A model generated the notes under the pieces. It was not told the origin of the DNA. It made no database searches and worked only from the letters and a program-made list of their open reading frames with translations. From NCBI GenBank assembly GCA_947569365.1, contig CANOSM010000002.1:62001-126000 (forward strand): 64,000 nucleotides of DNA. Reading direction: 5' to 3'. Of this stretch, positions 1-10,058 are shown piece by piece. The stretch comes from an uncultured Clostridium sp. GTDB lineage: Bacteria > Bacillota > Clostridia > TANB77 > CAG-508. Each line of letters opens with the position of its first letter. Positions within the stretch are counted from its first letter, which is position 1. A program made the translations under genes and the position numbers.

Positions 1-290
1 AAGTCACCTGGCTTTTCAATTGCAGGACCTGATGTTACTTTTATATTTGAATTCATTTCATTTGCTAAAATATTTGCAAGTGTTGTTTTTCCCAGCCCTG
101 GAGGTCCATATAAAAGCACATGATCAAGAGGCTCTCCTCTTCTCTTTGCAGCCTCTATACATATCTTCATATTATTTTTTACTTTACTTTGACCTATATA
201 ATCATCTAATATTTTAGGTCTTAAAGAATTTTCAGAAAGTTCCTCATTATCATTTTCTACATTTGGAACCATAATATTGTTAAAATCCAT
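1..290 (-). CDS. ruvB: Holliday junction branch migration ATPase RuvB (partial, N-terminal part)
   Basis: Motor subunit of the RuvAB complex, which moves Holliday junctions during recombination repair. The visible 96 residues hold the family N-terminus ([12 protein letters not shown]) and the Walker A motif GPPGLGKTT at about residues 62-70; the gene runs off the left edge. The ATG at 290 has a GGGGG ribosome site four to five bases upstream. It follows ispG by 24 bases, so the two are probably co-transcribed. Its usual partner ruvA is not next to it but about 57 kb away in this window (56857-57459), beside rarA. Confidence 0.95.
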   Translation of the reverse strand, partial: MDFNNIMVPNVENDNEELSENSLRPKILDDYIGQSKVKNNMKICIEAAKRRGEPLDHVLLYGPPGLGKTTLANILANEMNSNIKVTSGPAIEKPGD

Positions 291-314
291 TTTTGCCCCC
301 TATTTAGTAGTAAT

Positions 315-1499
315 TTATTTTTTTACCATTTTTAATATCTCATCTTTTAAAGTATCATACATATCTTCTTCTTTTACTTTTTTAATTATTTCACCTTTTT
401 TAAATAACAGTCCCTCTTTATATCCTCCTGCAATTCCAATATCCGCTTCTCTTGCCTCCCCTGGTCCATTTACTGCACATCCCATTACTGCAACAGTAAT
501 ATCTGACTCTACAGTTTGAAGAAAGCTCTCTACCTTTTTAGCAAGAGGAATTAAATCGTATTGTGTTCTTCCGCAAGTAGGACAAGCTACAAGTTTAGGT
601 AAATTATTATATAATTTACAATCTTTTAAAATCTCTTTACACACTAATATCTCTTCTACTGGATCATCTGATAGGGATACTCTTATTGTGTCTCCTATAC
701 CTTGTCTAAGTAAAACACCTAGTCCTATACTTGATTTAATAGTACCTGAAAAAGCTGTTCCTGCTTCTGTTATTCCTAAGTGTAATGGATAATTAAATTC
801 TCTACTTGCTTTTTCATATGCTTCAACACACATATCTAAATCAGATGCTTTAAGAGCTATACATATATCATAAAATTCTAATTTCTCTAATATCTCTACT
901 TGCTTTTTTGCACTCTCAACCATAGCATCACTACATGGTTTTCCATACTTTTCTAATAAGTCTTTTTCAAGTGAACCTGCATTAACTCCAATTCTTATAG
1001 GAATATTTTTTTCCTTACATGCATTTACTACAGCCTTTACTTTTTCTTCATCTCCTATGTTACCTGGATTAATTCTTATTTTATCTACACCTGCTTCAAT
1101 AGCTTCTAATGCTATTTTATAATCAAAATGAATATCTGCAATTATAGGAATATGTATCTTTTCTTTTATTTGTTTTATTGCTTTTGCATCTTCTATATCT
1201 AAACAAGCAACTCTTACAATCTCACATCCTACTTTTTCAAGTTCTAATATTTGTTTTACTGTTGATACTATATCTTTTGTTTTTGTATTACACATTGATT
1301 GTATAACAACTTTATTTTGTCCTCCAATTTTCACTCCTCCTACATCTATTTGTCTTGTCTTTTCTCTTTTATTCATAATTTTTTTCTCCTTTTTCTCATC
1401 TTTTATTATTTCTTTCTTACTAAATCCTTCTATATCAAATTTCTCTAAAAGTTCATCATATTCTTCTTCTATATCTTTTCTTTTTGATATAAGTCCCAT
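315..1499 (-). CDS. ispG: 4-hydroxy-3-methylbut-2-enyl diphosphate synthase IspG (GcpE)
   Basis: Iron-sulfur enzyme of the MEP isoprenoid pathway that reductively opens methylerythritol cyclodiphosphate. The C-terminal cluster motifs [11 protein letters not shown] and [17 protein letters not shown] are present, as is the N-terminal barrel start ([17 protein letters not shown]). The 394-residue frame has about 41 extra charged residues before the usual family start. Both the ATG at 1499 (GGAGG upstream) and the ATG at 1376 (AAGGAG upstream) have good ribosome sites, so two N-termini are possible; 1376 gives the normal length. It heads toward ruvB. Confidence 0.95.
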   Translation of the reverse strand: MGLISKRKDIEEEYDELLEKFDIEGFSKKEIIKDEKKEKKIMNKREKTRQIDVGGVKIGGQNKVVIQSMCNTKTKDIVSTVKQILELEKVGCEIVRVACLDIEDAKAIKQIKEKIHIPIIADIHFDYKIALEAIEAGVDKIRINPGNIGDEEKVKAVVNACKEKNIPIRIGVNAGSLEKDLLEKYGKPCSDAMVESAKKQVEILEKLEFYDICIALKASDLDMCVEAYEKASREFNYPLHLGITEAGTAFSGTIKSSIGLGVLLRQGIGDTIRVSLSDDPVEEILVCKEILKDCKLYNNLPKLVACPTCGRTQYDLIPLAKKVESFLQTVESDITVAVMGCAVNGPGEAREADIGIAGGYKEGLLFKKGEIIKKVKEEDMYDTLKDEILKMVKK

Positions 1500-1606
1500 T
1501 TTTAATCCTCCATGCCTTTTTAAATTACATATATATTACCATTTTCTATGCTTTATTTCAACAAAAAGAGATAAAGAATATGCTTTTCTTCATCTCCATA
1601 TTTTTC

Positions 1607-2275
1607 CTAATAATTTATCCATTTTAATTTATCATCTAGACTTCTATAATTATCACAATACTTTTTGAGTAACTCATAAAATCTTTTTGTATGATTTTTA
1701 TATTTTAAGTGGCAGAATTCATGTAATATGATATATTCAATTAGATCTCTATCATACTTAATGATTAAAGGATTTATTATTATTTTTTTATCATCTGTAC
1801 ATTTTGCAATAGCTGACGTAAATTCTTTTATCTCATAGTCTTCTGGCATAAATCCTACTTTAATTCTTATTTTCTCCATTATAGCTTCTATTTCTCTTTC
1901 TGCAATTTTCTTATACATTTTATCTATTAAAATACTTGTCATTGTTTTATTATCTATTTTTTTACATTTCTTTGGCAAGCATATTTCTATTATGTTTCTT
2001 AATATATTGCATTCTATTATTTTTATATTTTTAAATATGACTTTTAAATTATATTTAATTCCTAAAACTTCTATTGGATTTAAATTTAGATTTTCTCTTT
2101 TTCCTTCTTCTATCTTTTTTAAAATCCATGCTCTTTTTTCTTCTACTGCTTCTTGAATTTTATTTTTAGAAAAATACCAGGGAGCTTGTACTGCAACTTC
2201 TCCGTTCTGAACTGATATATATAAATTATTGTTAATTGATTTTCCTACTGTATATGTTATTATACTGTTTTTCAT
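1607..2275 (-). CDS. YgjP-like (DUF45/SprT-like) zinc metallopeptidase
   Basis: Carries the zinc protease signature HEFCH followed about ten residues later by NHTKRFYELL, the arrangement of the YgjP/DUF45 family. The substrate is unknown. The frame is open five codons further upstream, but those codons contain the GGGAGG ribosome site, so the true start is the ATG at 2275 (MKNSIITYTV). The upstream truB gene ends with a terminator at 2383-2415, so this gene probably has its own promoter. The function beyond peptidase fold membership is inference. Confidence 0.8.
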   Translation of the reverse strand: MKNSIITYTVGKSINNNLYISVQNGEVAVQAPWYFSKNKIQEAVEEKRAWILKKIEEGKRENLNLNPIEVLGIKYNLKVIFKNIKIIECNILRNIIEICLPKKCKKIDNKTMTSILIDKMYKKIAEREIEAIMEKIRIKVGFMPEDYEIKEFTSAIAKCTDDKKIIINPLIIKYDRDLIEYIILHEFCHLKYKNHTKRFYELLKKYCDNYRSLDDKLKWINY

Positions 2276-2382
2276 TTTATTACCTCCCAAAAAAATTGTA
2301 GAACTTATGTTTGTATTATTTTATATATTATATTTATTTTTGTCAATACTTTTTTCGAATTTTTGTTTGCTTGTTTGTGTTT

Positions 2383-2415
2383 AAAAAACACTCAAAGATT
2401 TGTCTTTGAATGTTT
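2383..2415 (-). terminator. Rho-independent terminator after truB
   Basis: On the minus strand a 13-bp stem (AAACATTCAAAGA with TCTTTGAGTGTTT) closes a four-base loop and runs into a T tract, just downstream of the truB stop. Confidence 0.8.
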
Positions 2416-2451
2416 ATAATCTATTTAATATATAATTTTCATAATAACTTT

Positions 2452-3333
2452 TTAACCAATTACAATAATATCTCTTTTAAGTAAATTATTTTCTACTACT
2501 CCAATTCCTAAAAATTGGTTATTGTTGTATATTCTATATAAATCGTTTTCTAATTTAAAAGTTAGTTTTACTCCATTTAAAAATAATTCTTTTTTTCTAT
2601 CATTTAGTTCTATTTTATTTTTATTTTCAAAAATCTTATCTATTGAAATAATATTTTCATTTAAAAACTCTTTATTATTTCTATTTTCTTCTAATTCATG
2701 TAAAGTTATACTATCTTCAATTTTAAAATCATTAATCTTTGTTCTTTTTAGACTACTCATATATCCTACTGTTCCTAAAGCATTAGCAATATCTTCACAT
2801 AAAGTTCTTATATATGTTCCTTTTGAACAGGAAACAGAAAATTCAATTTCATTTTTATCATAGTTAATATCTAATATATCAATATTATATATTTCAATAT
2901 CCCTTTTATCTACTTTTACATCTTTTCCTTCTCTTGCATATTCATATAGTTTTTTCCCATTAACTTTTATTGCTGAATACATTGGAGGAATTTGTTTTGA
3001 TTTTCCTACAAATGATTTAAAAACATTATTATATTTATTATTATTAGTTTCATTTAGTTTAAATTTCTTCTTTTCTAATATATTTCCTTCACCATCTGCT
3101 GTATCTGTTTTTATTCCAAATTTTAATTTTGCAATATATGTCTTATCATGTTCAATTAAATATTTAGAAAGTTTTGTTCCATTTCCAATTAAGATTGGAA
3201 GTAAGCCTTTTGCTTCTGGATCTAGTGTTCCAGTATGTCCGACTTTTTTGATATTTAGTATTTTTCTAATTTTTGAAACTACTCCAAAAGAAGATATTCC
3301 TTTTTCTTTATTAATTAATATTACACCATTCAT
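2452..3333 (-). CDS. truB: tRNA pseudouridine-55 synthase TruB
   Basis: Makes pseudouridine 55 in the T-arm of tRNAs. The family start (GVILINKEKGISS) and the catalytic motif GHTGTLDPEAKGLLPI, holding the catalytic Asp, are clear, followed by the substrate-site segment PPMYSAIKVNGKKLYEYAREG. At 293 residues it has normal length. Truncated C-terminal PUA-like sequence is short. It sits at the 3' end of the nusA-infB cluster, where truB is often found, but a hairpin lies between it and the DHH gene. Confidence 0.95.
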   Translation of the reverse strand: MNGVILINKEKGISSFGVVSKIRKILNIKKVGHTGTLDPEAKGLLPILIGNGTKLSKYLIEHDKTYIAKLKFGIKTDTADGEGNILEKKKFKLNETNNNKYNNVFKSFVGKSKQIPPMYSAIKVNGKKLYEYAREGKDVKVDKRDIEIYNIDILDINYDKNEIEFSVSCSKGTYIRTLCEDIANALGTVGYMSSLKRTKINDFKIEDSITLHELEENRNNKEFLNENIISIDKIFENKNKIELNDRKKELFLNGVKLTFKLENDLYRIYNNNQFLGIGVVENNLLKRDIIVIG

Positions 3334-3362
3334 TTATCTTTTCTCTTTCTAACAATAGAAAT

Positions 3363-3386
3363 AAAGAACGTATTTTTACGTTCCTT
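3363..3386 (-). terminator. Hairpin between DHH phosphoesterase gene and truB
   Basis: On the minus strand AAGGAACGTA pairs with TACGTTCTT around an AAAA loop and is followed by TATTT. It lies in the 60-base gap before truB and probably causes partial termination inside the operon. Confidence 0.6.
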
Positions 3387-3393
3387 AATGTAT

Positions 3394-4351
3394 TTATTTT
3401 GTTATAAATCTTTTTACTGCTGATAGTATTTTTTCTTTTGACTCTTCAAATTCATATGGAAGTGTACAGCCTGCTGCTTTAATATGACCTCCACCACCAA
3501 ATAGAAGGCAGATATCAGCACAATTAACATATTCATTTGATCTTAAAGATGCTTTAAATCCATTCTCTTTTTCATATAATAATACTGATACTTCAACATC
3601 TTTTATATCTCTACCATTTTCAACAATTCCTTCAAGTTCATTAGTTCCTACACCGATTTTTTCCATATCCTTTTTTGTTATGTATGTAAAAGTTATTTTT
3701 CCATCCTCTAGAAATTCTAAACGTTCCATTGCAAGTCTTCTAGCTTCAAATTTATTTCTTGAAATTGCTGCAAACGCTTGTTTATATACTTTAGATACTT
3801 TAACACCTTTTTTTAATATATCTGCAACAAATTCATATGTTTCTGAAGTAACACCTTCATATCTTAATCCGCCTGTATCTGTAATTATTCCTGTTAATAA
3901 GCAAGTTCCAATTTCTTTATTTATTTCTATTCCGATTTGATCACATATTGAAGTTAATATTTGGCTACATGCTGGAGCTACTGGATCTACAAAATTATAA
4001 TCAGCAAACATAGAATTTGAACTATGATGATCTACATTTATAGTAACCTTTGCCAAATCATAATTTAAGTTTGGATCATCTAATCTTTTTATATCTCCAC
4101 AATCTAGTGCAATGGCTAAATCATATATCCTATCTTTTTCAGCTTCTTTTTTTACTTCATCTACACAAGGTAAATACTTATATGTCTCTGGATAATTTGG
4201 TATAACAACATCTACTTCTTTATTTAATCTTTTTAAAATTATATATGTTGCTAAACTACTTCCGAACTGCATCACCATCAGGATTTTCATGTGTAAATAT
4301 TACAATATCTTTAGCCATTTTTACTTGTAATTCTATATCATCTAAAGTCAT
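3394..4351 (-). CDS. nrnA: DHH-family phosphoesterase (NrnA-like), read through a +1 shift at CGG
   Basis: Predicted oligoribonuclease/pAp phosphatase that degrades nanoRNA. The DHH motif (NVDHHSSN) and the DHHA1 glycine motif (FGGGGHIKAAGC) are present. The long open frame lacks the family N-terminus. That N-terminus (HENPDGDAV) is encoded directly upstream from an ATG at 4351 with an AGAAAGGA ribosome site, in the other frame, and stops two codons after codon 30, which is CGG (4264-4262). Skipping one base there gives DAV-GSSLATY, the conserved joint. The total is 958 bases, that is 318 codons plus stop plus one base. It lies between rbfA and truB, a usual place for nrnA in Firmicutes. Recoding is inference; homology is clear. 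Confidence 0.88.
4262..4264 (-). other. +1 recoding site (CGG codon 30) in the nrnA-like gene
   Basis: Zero frame reads GCA GTT CGG AAG TAG; the shifted frame reads GTT (C) GGA AGT AGT, restoring the family motif GDAVGSS. Confidence 0.85.
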
Positions 4352-4381
4352 GTATTTATTTCCTTTCTATGATAGATTAAA

Positions 4382-4789
4382 TTAATTATTTTCTTCATCT
4401 TCATTTTCATCTTTTTTTTCTTTTTCTGAACTTTCTTTTAATTCTTTAGTTATAGTTTCTATAATAGAATCTATTCTAGAGCCATATTCTAAAGATTCAT
4501 CAAATATAAATATAAGTTCAGGTGTTGTTCTTAGATTTACTTTTTGTGCTACTTTACTTCTAATAAATCCAGAACATCTTTTTAATATTGCTAAATTTCC
4601 TTTATTACTTTTAGCATTAATCATACTTACATATACTTTAGCAAATCTTAGATCAGGAGTAGTACTTACTTTAGTAATACTTATCATTCCTGTTAAATGA
4701 GGATCTTTTAGTTCATATGAGATAATATTAGTTATCTCTTTTTTTAATTCCTCATCTATTCTATTCATACGATTACTATTTTTTTGCAT
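4382..4789 (-). CDS. rbfA: 30S ribosome-binding factor A
   Basis: Assembly factor for the 30S subunit that acts on the 5' helix of 16S rRNA; single KH-like domain. Seen: RIDEELKKEITNIISYELKDP and the segment ITKVSTTPDLRFAKVYVS, both family hallmarks. The 135-residue length fits, with an acidic C-terminal tail. The ATG at 4789 has AGGAGG four bases upstream, a short spacing. It follows infB by 27 bases, as in most bacteria. Confidence 0.95.
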   Translation of the reverse strand: MQKNSNRMNRIDEELKKEITNIISYELKDPHLTGMISITKVSTTPDLRFAKVYVSMINAKSNKGNLAILKRCSGFIRSKVAQKVNLRTTPELIFIFDESLEYGSRIDSIIETITKELKESSEKEKKDENEDEENN

Positions 4790-4816
4790 ATATCCTCCTA
4801 TTATAAATAGATTATT

Positions 4817-7667
4817 TTATTTAACTTCCTCCATTACATGAGCTTCTATTATATCTCCTTCTTGAATATCATTATAATTTTCAATTTGAACACCACATTC
4901 ATATCCATGAGCAACTTCTTTTGCATCATCTTTAAATCTCTTCAAAGATATTAATTTACCTTCATGTAATACAACATTATCTCTTATAACTCTTACAACT
5001 GAGTTTCTAGCTATTTTTCCATCTGTTACATAGCATCCAGCAATAGTTCCAACATTTGAAACTTTAAATGTTTGTCTTACCTCAGCATTTCCAATAATTA
5101 CTTCTTTATATACAGGATCAAGCATTCCCTTCATAGCAGCTTCTATATCTTCTATAGCATTATAAATTACAGAATACGTTTTAATTTCAACATTATCTTT
5201 TTCAGCTTGTGATTTTGCTATTGGTTCTGGTCTTACATTAAATGCTATTATAATAGCATTTGAAACTTTAGCAAGAGTTACATCTGATTCAGTTATACCA
5301 CCAACATTTGAGTGAATAGCCTTAACCTTAACTTCATCATTAGATAATTTTTCTAATGATTGTTTTACAGCTTCAACAGATCCTTGAACATCTGCTTTTA
5401 TGATTAAGTTTAATTGTTTTAACTTTCCTTCTTCCATTTGACTAAATAAATTGTCAAGTGTAACCATTGATGTTGCATTTAATTCTTTTTCTCTTTGTTG
5501 ACGTTTTCTTCTTTCAATTAGATGTTTTGCCATTTTTTCATCTTTTACTTCATAGAATGTCTCTCCTACATTTGGTACTGTTGTTAATCCAATAATCTCA
5601 ACTGGTGTAGATGGTCCGAGCCTTATGAACTGACACACCTTTATCATTTGTCATTGCTCTTATTCTACCTATTGAAGAACCAACAACAATTGTATCTCCA
5701 ACATCAAGTTTTCCTCTTTGTACTAACATTGTTGCAACTGGTCCTCTTGATTTATCAAGTTTTGCTTCAATTATAGTTCCTTTTGCTTGTTTATTAGGAT
5801 TTACTTTTAATTCTAACATATCTGCTTGTAATAGCACCATTTCTAATAGGTTATCTATTCCTATATTTTTCTTAGCAGAAATTGGAACAAAAATTGTGTT
5901 TCCACCCCATTCTTCTGGTACTAGTTCATATTCTGTCATTGATTGTTTTATTTTTTCTACATTTGCTCCTTCTAAATCAATCTTATTTACTGCAACTATA
6001 ATTGGAACTTCTGCAGCTTTTGCATGATTTATAGCTTCTATTGTTTGAGGCATTACTCCATCATTTGCAGCTACAACTAAAATAACTATATCAGTAATTT
6101 GAGCTCCTCTAGCTCTCATACTTGTAAAAGCCTCATGTCCTGGAGTATCTAGAAATGTAATTGGTCTACCATTTACTTCAACTTTATATGCACCAATGTG
6201 CTGAGTTATACCACCAGATTCACCTTCTATTACATTAGTTGATCTAATTGCATCTAATAGTGATGTTTTACCATGGTCAACGTGTCCCATAACACAAACA
6301 ACTGGAGCTCTATTTATTAATTCATCTTCATTATCTTCACTATTATCAAACAATAAATCTTCTTCTTTTACTATATCTTTCTTTTTGGCTGTTATTCCAA
6401 ACTCAGAAGCAACTAAATAAGCCATATCAAAATCAATTTCTTGATTAATTGTAACCATAGCACCTAATGTTAATAATTTTTTAATAACATCACTACTTGT
6501 TATTTTCATTTCAGATGCTAGATCTTTTACTGTTATAGTTGATGGTATAGTTATTTCTGTTAATTTAAATATTTTTTGCTTAGTTCTATTTTCTTGTTTT
6601 ATTTTTTTCTCGCTTCTTCTTCCTCTTTGAGTGCTTAAATCATAATAATCAAGCATATCCACATTTGAAAGTGTGCTTTCTTTCTTTAAATGTCTTAATT
6701 TATCTGAACTAAATTCCTCAGAATTTCCTCTTTTCTTATTTTTCTTTGATTTTTGATCATCATTATTATAATTTCTATTACTTTTTTGTTTATCTATAGC
6801 TTTATTAGCATATTCTCTTACACTTTCTTTTTCAATAATATCTGCTGACATGATATTATTTATTTTCTTATCTATTCCTCTATCATCAAGTTTTCTTTGT
6901 CCACCAAAATTTCTATTATCATTATTTCTATTCTGATAATTATTGTTTCCATTTCTACCTTGATAATTATTATTTCTATTTTGATGATTATTATTACTTC
7001 TATTTTGATAATTTCCATTATTTTTATTTTGATAATTATTATCTTGTCTTCTATTGTCAGTTCTTTGATTGCTTCTAGTATCTGTTTTACTTATTTCTTT
7101 TTTAACTACCTTTTCCTTTTCTTCAACTTTTGTAGTTTTCTCTGCACTTTTCTCAGTTTTGTTTTCTTCTACCTCAATCTCAGTTTTCTTCTCTACAATC
7201 TCTTTTTCTTCTACTTTTTTAGCAACTGTCTTTTCTTCATTTTTCTTATCTTCTTTTTTAGAAATCCCAAAAAATTCAGCAACTGACATAGGCTTTTTTG
7301 TTTTTTCTCTATAAACAATATTATAATCCTTATTTCTATTGTTTTCTACAAATCCAATATCACCTTTTTTATTTTCCTTTTTCTTATTCTCAGTTTTTTT
7401 CTCTTCTTGGTCATTAATAATAACTTCTCTTCTAATAATTACTGGTTGTTCTGATACCATTTCTTTCTTTTTTTCACTTTTTACTTCATTATTTTTTTCT
7501 TTTCCCATTTTCCCCATAGCTCTTTCTATTTTATTTGCTTCCTCCTCAGATATTGAACTTAAATGACTTTTTGCATCAATTCCTAAACTTTTTGCCTTTT
7601 CTAATAATTCTTTGCTATTTATTTTTAGCTCTTTGGCTAATTCATGTATTTTTATCTTATTGCTCAA
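4817..7667 (-). CDS. infB: Translation initiation factor IF-2, read through a +1 shift at CGG
   Basis: GTPase that brings fMet-tRNA to the ribosome. N-terminal IF2_N domains flank a very Asn/Lys/Glu-rich linker (roughly residues 60-330), then the G domain with [13 protein letters not shown] and NKID. The frame stops after 689 codons in the middle of domain 2, and the rest (domains C1/C2) continues in the +1 frame. The switch point is codon 684, CGG at 5618-5616: zero frame reads KA-RTIYTS-stop, the shifted frame [13 protein letters not shown], which is near universal in IF-2. Total 949 residues. The start is TTG at 7667 overlapping the ylxQ stop, with a GGGGGTG site. An essential, single-copy gene, so a null pseudogene is not credible. 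Confidence 0.93.
5616..5618 (-). other. +1 recoding site (CGG codon 684) in infB
   Basis: Zero frame reads AAG GCT CGG ACC ATC and stops after four more codons; the shifted frame reads GCT (C) GGA CCA TCT, restoring KAGPSTPVE. Confidence 0.9.
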
Positions 7668-7987
7668 GTAGCATCACCCCCACTAATTATTTTTAAAATT
7701 GCTTCAGAAAAATTTTGATCTTTAACAGCAATTATAGCTTTATTAAATTTTCCTATCGCTAAACTGTTTTCTTCTATTGTTCCAAAATATATATATTTAA
7801 TATTTTTTTCTTTAGATAATTTTTCTATTTTTTTAGCGGTATTTTCAGATGCATCTTTAGCTATTATTACTAATTTAGCTATCTGCTTTTCTATTGCTTC
7901 ACATGTTGCATCAACTCCAAAACAGATCTTTCCAGCCTTTGAAGCTAATCCTAGCATTCCACTGACTTTATTTTGAACTTGTATCAA
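7664..7987 (-). CDS. ylxQ: YlxQ, L7Ae-family ribosome-associated RNA-binding protein
   Basis: Small L7Ae/L30e-fold protein that binds kink-turn-like RNA. Seen: [23 protein letters not shown] and [16 protein letters not shown], both typical. The start is TTG at 7987 with GGGGGA five bases upstream, inside the end of ylxR (20-base overlap). Its stop overlaps the infB TTG. The tight coupling matches the conserved nusA-ylxR-ylxQ-infB order. The exact role is not settled in the family. Confidence 0.9.
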   Translation of the reverse strand: MIQVQNKVSGMLGLASKAGKICFGVDATCEAIEKQIAKLVIIAKDASENTAKKIEKLSKEKNIKYIYFGTIEENSLAIGKFNKAIIAVKDQNFSEAILKIISGGDAT

Positions 7988-8243
7988 TTACATCCCCCAA
8001 ATCCTTATAAATTTCTTCATCTACTTTAATGCCAAAAGTTTTATTTAGTTTTCCTGTCTTTTTAAGCCTTTCTAAACATTCATTTGTTTTGCAGATATAT
8101 GCACCTCTACCAGATTTTTTTCCTGTCACATCTACTGAAATTTCATTTTCCTTATTTTTTACTATCCTCAATAATTCATTTTTATTTTTAGATGTATTAC
8201 ATACAATACATCTTCTTTCTGGTATTTTTTTCACCTTACTCAC
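7968..8243 (-). CDS. ylxR: YlxR (RnpM), RNA-binding protein of the nusA-infB operon
   Basis: Short DUF448 protein with the hallmark segments RRCIVCNTSKNKNELLRI and GRGAYICKTNECL. Homologues are described as RNase P modulators and nucleoid-linked regulators. Length of 91 residues is normal. It lies 8 bases after nusA and overlaps ylxQ by 20 bases, so translation is probably coupled. Confidence 0.92.
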   Translation of the reverse strand: MSKVKKIPERRCIVCNTSKNKNELLRIVKNKENEISVDVTGKKSGRGAYICKTNECLERLKKTGKLNKTFGIKVDEEIYKDLGDVIDTSSK

Positions 8244-8251
8244 TTCCTTAA

Positions 8252-9376
8252 TTATTCTTCTGATGTATCATCCTCTTCTTCTATATTATTTTCTTCATCT
8301 TCTACATTAGTTGCATTTTGAAGCATTTCTCTAAATTGAGATTCACTTTTAATATCTATTTTCCAATTTGTAAGTTTTGCTGCAAGTCTAGCATTTTGTC
8401 CTGATTTTCCTATTGCTAGAGATAATTGATCATCTTGCACTATTACTTGTGCAAATTTTTCTTCTTCTTTAACATCTACTGCTAGTACTTGTGCTGGTAA
8501 TAATGCAGCTGATATATAAACAGCTGGATCTTCATTCCATTCTATAACATCAATTTTTTCTCCATTTAATTCGTTTATTATGTTTTGAATTCTAACCCCT
8601 TTTTGTCCAACACAAGAACCTACTGGATCTATATTTTCATTTGTTGAATATACTGCAACTTTACTTCTACTTCCTGCATCTCTTGAAATACTTTTTATTT
8701 CAATTAGTCCTTCATATATTTCTGGTATTTCAAATTCAAATAGTTTTCTTACAAAATCAGGATAGCTTCTAGATACAATTACTTGTGGAGCTCCTTTTGC
8801 TCCTTTTTCTACACTTAAAACATATCCCCTTATTTTATCATTTACTTTGTATTTTTCTGTTGGTATTTGTTCTTTTATTGGCATTATTCCTTCTAACTTT
8901 CCTAGATCAATAACTACAGCTGATCCTTCAGACTTTTGAATTATACCTGTTACAATTTCACCTTTTTTTTCATTGAATTCTGAATATATTAATTCTCTTT
9001 CAGCTTCTCTTATTTTTTGTACTACTACTTGTTTTGCTGTTTGAGCTGCTATTCTACCGAAATTCTTTGGAATTATCTCAACATCAGTTTGATCTCCAAT
9101 TTCTAACTTTTTACTAATCTTTCTTGCTTCTTCTACTGATATTTCAAAACAATAATCTGTAACTGCTTCAACAACTGTTTTTGTTGAATATACATGTATT
9201 TCTCCTGTTTCATTATTTATCTCAACTTTAACATTATCTGCTGAATCAAAATTTTTCTTATATGCTGTTATTAATGCAGCTTCTAATGATTCTAATAAAT
9301 ATTCTTTTTTTATTCCTCTTTCCTTTTCTAATTCTTCCATTGCAATAATTAATTCCTTCATATTTATTGCCTTCAT
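8252..9376 (-). CDS. nusA: Transcription termination/antitermination factor NusA
   Basis: RNA polymerase-binding factor for pausing and antitermination. It has the N-terminal domain (residues 1-125), an S1 domain (about 130-200, GEIVTGIIQKSEGSAVVIDLG) and two KH domains (GSCVGQKGVRIQNI and SLAIGKSGQNARLAAKLT), then an acidic tail. The open frame extends nine codons upstream into the ribosome site AAGGAGG, so the ATG at 9376 (MKAINMKELI) is the start. It overlaps nothing and follows rimP by about 20 bases. Its 374 residues fit the Gram-positive form without extra C-terminal repeats. Confidence 0.95.
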   Translation of the reverse strand: MKAINMKELIIAMEELEKERGIKKEYLLESLEAALITAYKKNFDSADNVKVEINNETGEIHVYSTKTVVEAVTDYCFEISVEEARKISKKLEIGDQTDVEIIPKNFGRIAAQTAKQVVVQKIREAERELIYSEFNEKKGEIVTGIIQKSEGSAVVIDLGKLEGIMPIKEQIPTEKYKVNDKIRGYVLSVEKGAKGAPQVIVSRSYPDFVRKLFEFEIPEIYEGLIEIKSISRDAGSRSKVAVYSTNENIDPVGSCVGQKGVRIQNIINELNGEKIDVIEWNEDPAVYISAALLPAQVLAVDVKEEEKFAQVIVQDDQLSLAIGKSGQNARLAAKLTNWKIDIKSESQFREMLQNATNVEDEENNIEEEDDTSEE

Positions 9377-9396
9377 TTTATATTCCTCCTTTTTAA

Positions 9397-9858
9397 TTAC
9401 CAATCATATATTACTTTTGCAGATGCAATTTCTTTTGCATCTATGTTAATAATCTCTTCTTCAATTTCTAATTTTATAATGTTATTTTTATATTCTTTAA
9501 GTATTCCTGTTAGTAATTTCATATCATTTATTTTTTTATATAACTTAACTTCTATTTTTTTACCAATAGCATTTAAGTAATGTTTTTCTTTTTTTAAATT
9601 TGGCTCTATACCAATTGAAGATACTTCTAAAAAATATTGGTCTTTAATAAAATCTTTTTCATCTAATATTGGCTCAATAGCATTATTTACCTTTTCACAA
9701 TCTTGTATTCCTATACCATTTTTTGAGTCAATATATATCTTCAAATAAAAATCTCTTCCTTCTTTAAGATATTCAACATCATACAATTCATAACCTAAAT
9801 TTGTTATTTCATTTGATATTGCACTTTCAACTTTGCTTTCAATATTTCTATCTGACAA
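9397..9858 (-). CDS. rimP: Ribosome maturation factor RimP
   Basis: 30S assembly factor and first gene of the rimP-nusA-infB operon. Seen: ISNEITNLGYELYDVEYLKEGRD and LEVSSIGIEPNLKKEKHY (the family's EVSSPGLxRPL motif with changes). The start is TTG at 9858 with GGAGGG upstream; no in-frame ATG lies nearby. 153 residues is usual. Confidence 0.93.
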   Translation of the reverse strand: MSDRNIESKVESAISNEITNLGYELYDVEYLKEGRDFYLKIYIDSKNGIGIQDCEKVNNAIEPILDEKDFIKDQYFLEVSSIGIEPNLKKEKHYLNAIGKKIEVKLYKKINDMKLLTGILKEYKNNIIKLEIEEEIINIDAKEIASAKVIYDW

Positions 9859-9885
9859 AATTTCCCTCCAAATTAAATAATTAAA

Positions 9886-9906
9886 GAGTGGAATTTGCTT
9901 CCACTC
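9886..9906 (-). terminator. Terminator upstream of rimP (end of the dinD-like transcript)
   Basis: On the minus strand GAGTGGAA pairs with TTCCACTC around a five-base loop and runs into TTTAATTATTT. It separates the dinD-like gene from the rimP operon. The 9907-10058 gap holds no further gene. Confidence 0.75.
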
Positions 9907-10058
9907 TCTGCTTTTTTGTTATGTTCTTTAAATTATACATTACTTTTTATCTAAATGCAAGTAATTTTTTTATTTTTTTATAAACCCTTAATTATTTTTT
10001 TTAATTGTAACATATTATTATTCTAATTCTTTCTGTCAAATTCTATATTTACATAATT

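Noticed and set aside
571-573. Other CGG triplets on coding strands, such as in ispG, dinB-like Gly motifs, rnr, ileS and the von Willebrand genes
   Set aside because: Checked one by one: they cross codon borders (for example TGC GGA, GAC GGA, ATC GGA) and are never a zero-frame CGG.
6897-7286. Long plus-strand open frames opposite infB
   Set aside because: Low-complexity shadows of the Asn/Lys/Glu-rich linker on the other strand; no ribosome site.
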